DNA of 64,000 bases, taken from positions 682,001 through 746,000 of the forward strand of contig NZ_JASVWB010000002.1 of the NCBI RefSeq assembly GCF_030287445.1, in the 5' to 3' direction. Each line of letters opens with the position of its first letter. Position 1 is the stretch's first letter. The position numbers were made by a program, and so were the translations under genes. The notes under the pieces are model-generated. The model was not told the origin of the DNA. It was given only the letters and a program-made list of their open reading frames with translations, and did no database searches. The stretch is from Streptomyces sp. ALI-76-A (GTDB lineage Bacteria; Actinomycetota; Actinomycetes; Streptomycetales; Streptomycetaceae). Of the stretch, positions 63,262 to 64,000 are shown piece by piece.

Positions 63262-64000
63262 TCAGTTCGAGGGCGTGCTCGTCCGTTCCGCCTCCGCGAG
63301 GGCGGCCAGCCGCATCCGGCCGCTGGTGCGGAGGTGCTCGGCGTACCGTTCGCGGACCGGATCGCCGTACTCGCGGTCCAGCGTTCGCGCGGTCCCGCCC
63401 AGGGAGGACTTCCGGGCGCAGGTCGCCTCCGCCACGGCCAGCCGGACCTCGACGGCGTCCGCTTCGGCGCGGTTCAACCCCTTGGTCCGCTTCGGGAGGT
63501 CGGCCCGTACGGCGTCCGGATCGGCGTACGCGCGTCCGGTCGTCCGGCGCATGCAGTGCGACCAGGCCGCCAGCGCCTCGGTGAAGCGCTGGTCGCGGAC
63601 GACCTTCGGCACGTAGAGCGGATTGAGGTTGGTGGCGATCTTGTCGGCGCGGAAGTACGTCTCCGCGTCCCCGTACAGCTTCTCCCTGGCCGCCCGCTCG
63701 CAGCCGCCGATCGCCAGGCGGATGGAGCCGCCCGCGGGCAGCCGGACGGAGAGGACCTCCGCGTCCGGGCCGCCGTTCAGCGCGGTGAGGTAGCGGGCCC
63801 GTGCCGGGCCGGACAGGCCGTTGCGGTAGGCGATGTTCGGGTCGCGTTTCTTCGCGGCGAAGAACGCCCGCTGGATCGGTGCGCCGTACCCGTGCTCGCG
63901 GGCCCAGGAGACGTCGTCCCGTACGAAGGGGTGCTCGAAGGCGCGCAGTCTTTCGGGATCGAGTGGGGGCAGGACCCAGTAGCGGAAACCGCGCGCCCTC
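63262..64000 (-). CDS. hypothetical protein, N-terminus outside window
   Basis: The minus-strand frame is open from the window edge (63999) to the stop at 63262, so the start lies beyond 64000. The visible 245 residues include KKRDPNIAYRNGLSGPARAR, a LSVRLPAGGSIRLAIGGCER strand pair, DAETYFRADKIATNLNPLYV and a helical C-terminus with ADAVEVRLAVAEATCARKSS. The gene lies 38 bases upstream of the secreted-protein gene on the same strand and could be in one operon. I do not recognise the family. Confidence 0.75.
   Translation of the reverse strand, partial: RARGFRYWVLPPLDPERLRAFEHPFVRDDVSWAREHGYGAPIQRAFFAAKKRDPNIAYRNGLSGPARARYLTALNGGPDAEVLSVRLPAGGSIRLAIGGCERAAREKLYGDAETYFRADKIATNLNPLYVPKVVRDQRFTEALAAWSHCMRRTTGRAYADPDAVRADLPKRTKGLNRAEADAVEVRLAVAEATCARKSSLGGTARTLDREYGDPVRERYAEHLRTSGRMRLAALAEAERTSTPSN

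Overview
The window is high-GC actinobacterial DNA, almost certainly from a Streptomyces chromosome arm. The evidence is strong third-position GC bias, GTG starts, a complete coelichelin-type siderophore cluster with DmdR/IdeR iron boxes, a SigB-type sigma factor, ANTAR regulators, and Streptomyces-type small families (DUF5133, TerD, GvpA/GvpF, DUF3618). No phage or plasmid replication genes and no transposase were seen.

Layout. 1-7.1 kb holds accessory genes: a truncated VOC protein, an exported alpha/beta hydrolase, a GNAT-PaaX pair behind a promoter framed by an inverted repeat, a PPK2 polyphosphate kinase, and a DUF305/DUF6153 pair. 7.4-9.2 kb holds a YtcJ-like amidohydrolase with a small downstream partner. 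9.35-32.55 kb is the coelichelin locus: cchK (MbtH-like), cchJ (esterase), cchI and cchG (ABC exporter halves), cchH (11-kb trimodular NRPS), cchF/E/D/C (ferric-siderophore uptake), cchB (ornithine monooxygenase) and cchA (formyltransferase). All three adenylation-domain specificity codes can be read from the sequence and spell formyl-hydroxyornithine, threonine and hydroxyornithine. Five iron boxes lie in the intergenic regions, so the locus should be repressed by iron through DmdR.

32.6-64 kb is a stress and envelope region with much gene decay. Intact genes include a CPA1 antiporter with a repeat tail, two GAF-ANTAR proteins, a SigB/F/G-type sigma factor, an anti-sigma-type ATPase, a STAS protein, TerD, a GvpA/GvpF pair, a lone CtaD, a Rieske/DUF2231 protein, a YbdK-type ligase, hemerythrin, GlsB, DUF3618, holin-X, PAP2 and YihY proteins. 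Between them lie remnants of a FetB-like permease, a Vms1/baeRF-like protein, an NfeD/YqiJ-like protein, an alginate lyase, an SDR, a SpoIIE phosphatase, an ArsR regulator and a DinB-like protein. There is also a tRNA-Gly(TCC)-like gene on the minus strand.

The most notable observations are these. CchG and CchI have exactly complementary ATPase defects, implying one heterodimeric exporter with one live and one dead site. The third condensation domain of CchH lacks the catalytic histidine. An intergenic Streptomyces repeat lies in frame inside cchH. The tRNA-Gly has an abnormal T-loop and residue 37.
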